From contig CALGFI010000157.1 of assembly GCA_937881155.1 (NCBI GenBank), positions 1-7,243 of the forward strand: 7,243 nucleotides of DNA, given 5' to 3'. The notes beneath the pieces are model-generated. The model saw only the letters and a list, made by a program, of their open reading frames with translations. It had not been told where the DNA came from and made no database searches. Positions 6,667 to 7,243 of this stretch are shown piece by piece (position 1 is the first letter of the stretch; every line of letters begins with the position of its first letter). The translations under genes and the position numbers were made by a program. This DNA comes from an uncultured bacterium (lineage in GTDB: Bacteria > Actinomycetota > UBA4738 > HRBIN12).

Positions 6667-7062
6667 TTAGATCGCGGGTCGCTCTGTCCCGGTCTTCGCT
6701 AGGCCCGCGATCAGGAGCCCACCGAACGTTGCGTTCAGCACGGACAGGAACCACCACGGCCACTTCGGCGCGCCCGAGGGCGCCCCGACGAGGGCCGTCG
6801 CCGCGAACACCGCAGCTGTTCCGAACTCGAGCAGCACGAACGTCCATGACCACCACCAGAGCTCCTCGAGCTTGCGCCGGACGAGGACCATCTGGGCGGC
6901 GAGACAGACAGAGGCGACGCCGAACGCCCGAAGCCAGGCGTCCTCGACCGGCGGCTGGCCGAAAAGCGACTCGGCGACCCATCCCGGAGCGATCACCAGG
7001 GCCACGCCCGCGATCGCCCACAGCACGGCCTGCCATGAGAGCGTCGCGCCAAGGAGCTTCAC
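6667..7062 (-). CDS. Tryptophan-rich four-helix membrane protein, unknown function
   Basis: A 131-residue protein on the minus strand with four likely membrane helices at about 11-30, 45-61, 70-92 and 102-121. It has a loop motif (GQPPVEDAWLRAFGVAS) after helix 1 and a basic patch VRRKLEELWWWSW before helix 3. It carries eleven tryptophans, clustered at 69-73 and 101-104. I recognise the general look of small uncharacterised actinobacterial membrane proteins but no named family, and assign no function. The start is a GTG at 7060-7062 without a convincing ribosome binding site. The hydrophobic periodicity and the lack of an equally sensible protein in any other frame support it as real. It is convergent with tadC (3 bases between stops) and divergent from the phosphodiesterase-like gene, so it is probably not part of the pilus operon. 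Confidence 0.75.
   Translation of the reverse strand: MKLLGATLSWQAVLWAIAGVALVIAPGWVAESLFGQPPVEDAWLRAFGVASVCLAAQMVLVRRKLEELWWWSWTFVLLEFGTAAVFAATALVGAPSGAPKWPWWFLSVLNATFGGLLIAGLAKTGTERPAI
6670..6712. terminator. Possible stem-loop between convergent genes
   Basis: GATCGCGGG (6670-6678) and CCCGCGATC (6704-6712) form a perfect 9-base inverted repeat with a 25-base loop, starting seven bases after the tadC stop. It overlaps the last codons of the minus-strand gene. There is no T-run on either strand and the loop is long, so this is not a classical intrinsic terminator. A weak bidirectional terminator or mRNA 3' stabiliser is possible. Confidence 0.25.
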
Positions 7063-7117
7063 GAGGGCGCATCTTCGCAGGTCGGACGGTGAGACCCATT
7101 GGTAGCATGCGCGCGCT

Positions 7118-7137
7118 GGAGCCGGGCGACCGGCTCC
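7118..7137. promoter_or_regulatory. Perfect hairpin in the divergent intergenic gap
   Basis: GGAGCCGG (7118-7125) and CCGGCTCC (7130-7137) form an 8-base perfect stem closed by GCGA, which fits the stable GNRA tetraloop class when read as + strand RNA. A T-G wobble at 7117/7138 could extend it. It ends 27 bases before the ATG at 7165. It could be a 5' leader structure or a DNA operator. No T-run follows, so a terminator is unlikely. Confidence 0.35.
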
Positions 7138-7154
7138 GTTCCATACAGTCCACC

Positions 7155-7162
7155 GAGAGGGG
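7155..7162 (+). promoter_or_regulatory. Shine-Dalgarno supporting the start at 7165
   Basis: GAGAGGGG lies directly before the ATG at 7165 (GAGAGG with four-base spacing). It supports that start codon for the partial gene at the window end. Confidence 0.6.
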
Positions 7163-7164
7163 AT

Positions 7165-7243
7165 ATGCCCGACACGCCACGCGTCGCTGTGATCGGCCTC
7201 GACTGCGCAACGCCGCAGCTGATGTTCGGAGACCTCGCCGCGG
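7165..7243 (+). CDS. Alkaline-phosphatase-superfamily protein (type I phosphodiesterase-like), N-terminus only
   Basis: The first 26 codons of a gene that runs off the window end. The protein begins MPDTPRVAVIGLDCATPQLM, with a hydrophobic strand ending in GLDCAT. This matches the N-terminal metal-ligand strand (GLDGAT-type; Asp13 here) of the type I phosphodiesterase/nucleotide pyrophosphatase branch of the alkaline phosphatase superfamily. Members hydrolyse phosphodiesters or pyrophosphates, or act on sugar- or lipid-phosphate groups, using two metal ions. The substrate cannot be guessed from 26 residues. There is no signal peptide, so the protein may be cytoplasmic. It is divergent from the minus-strand membrane protein and separated from the pilus operon by that gene. 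Confidence 0.7.
   Translation, partial: MPDTPRVAVIGLDCATPQLMFGDLAA

Noticed and set aside
7103..7108. TAGCAT as a -10 promoter element for the gene at 7165
   Set aside because: No -35-like hexamer at suitable spacing, so it is a chance match at this level of evidence.
6638..7210. Longer minus-strand frame overlapping the small membrane protein
   Set aside because: Arg-rich, no membrane helices or motifs, and it runs through the start of the phosphodiesterase-like gene and the end of tadC. The 6667-7062 frame gives a coherent membrane protein instead.

Overview
The window is GC-rich and almost entirely coding. It holds most of the inner-membrane part of a Tad/Flp-type (tight adherence) pilus locus on the + strand, followed by a convergent minus-strand membrane protein and the first codons of a + strand phosphodiesterase-like gene. 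Frequent GTG starts, tightly packed genes, and a tad locus with no secretin (CpaC/RcpA) or CpaD gene between cpaB and cpaE suggest a monoderm, high-GC bacterium. A deep-branching member of Actinomycetota is the best guess. This rests on gene content and style, not on a marker gene, and I cannot name a genus.

Layout: (1) 3-593, the C-terminal part of a cysteine-rich exported TadE/TadG-like protein, cut by the window start. (2) 613-1311, CpaB/RcpC with an SAF domain. (3) 1308-2504, CpaE, a pseudo-receiver fused to a MinD/ParA-like ATPase. (4) 2506-3828, CpaF/TadA, the secretion ATPase. (5) 3822-5747, an exported von Willebrand factor A (vWA) domain fused to TadB. (6) 5740-6663, TadC. Genes 2 to 6 overlap or abut (ATGA overlap, 1-base gap, 7-base overlap, 8-base overlap), so they are almost certainly one translationally coupled operon, probably with gene 1 and more genes upstream. 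(7) 6667-7062 on the minus strand, a tryptophan-rich four-helix membrane protein of unknown function, convergent with tadC. (8) 7063-7164, a 102-base gap between divergent genes that contains a perfect hairpin with a GNRA-type loop. (9) 7165 to the end, the N-terminus of an alkaline-phosphatase-superfamily (type I phosphodiesterase/nucleotide pyrophosphatase-like) protein.

How the parts work together, from knowledge of the Tad family: CpaF hydrolyses ATP to drive pilin polymerisation, TadB and TadC form the membrane platform it acts on, CpaE helps localise the machine, CpaB is an envelope component, and TadE/TadG-like proteins are minor pilins or exported partners. The major pilin (Flp) and prepilin peptidase are not in the window and are probably upstream or elsewhere.

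The most notable feature is the vWA-TadB fusion. A signal peptide, a vWA domain with a complete MIDAS metal site and a probable disulfide loop, and a full TadB platform protein lie in one uninterrupted frame. This would physically tether a metal-dependent, possibly adhesive sensor domain on the outer face to the pilus motor platform. I would not claim it is undescribed without a database search.
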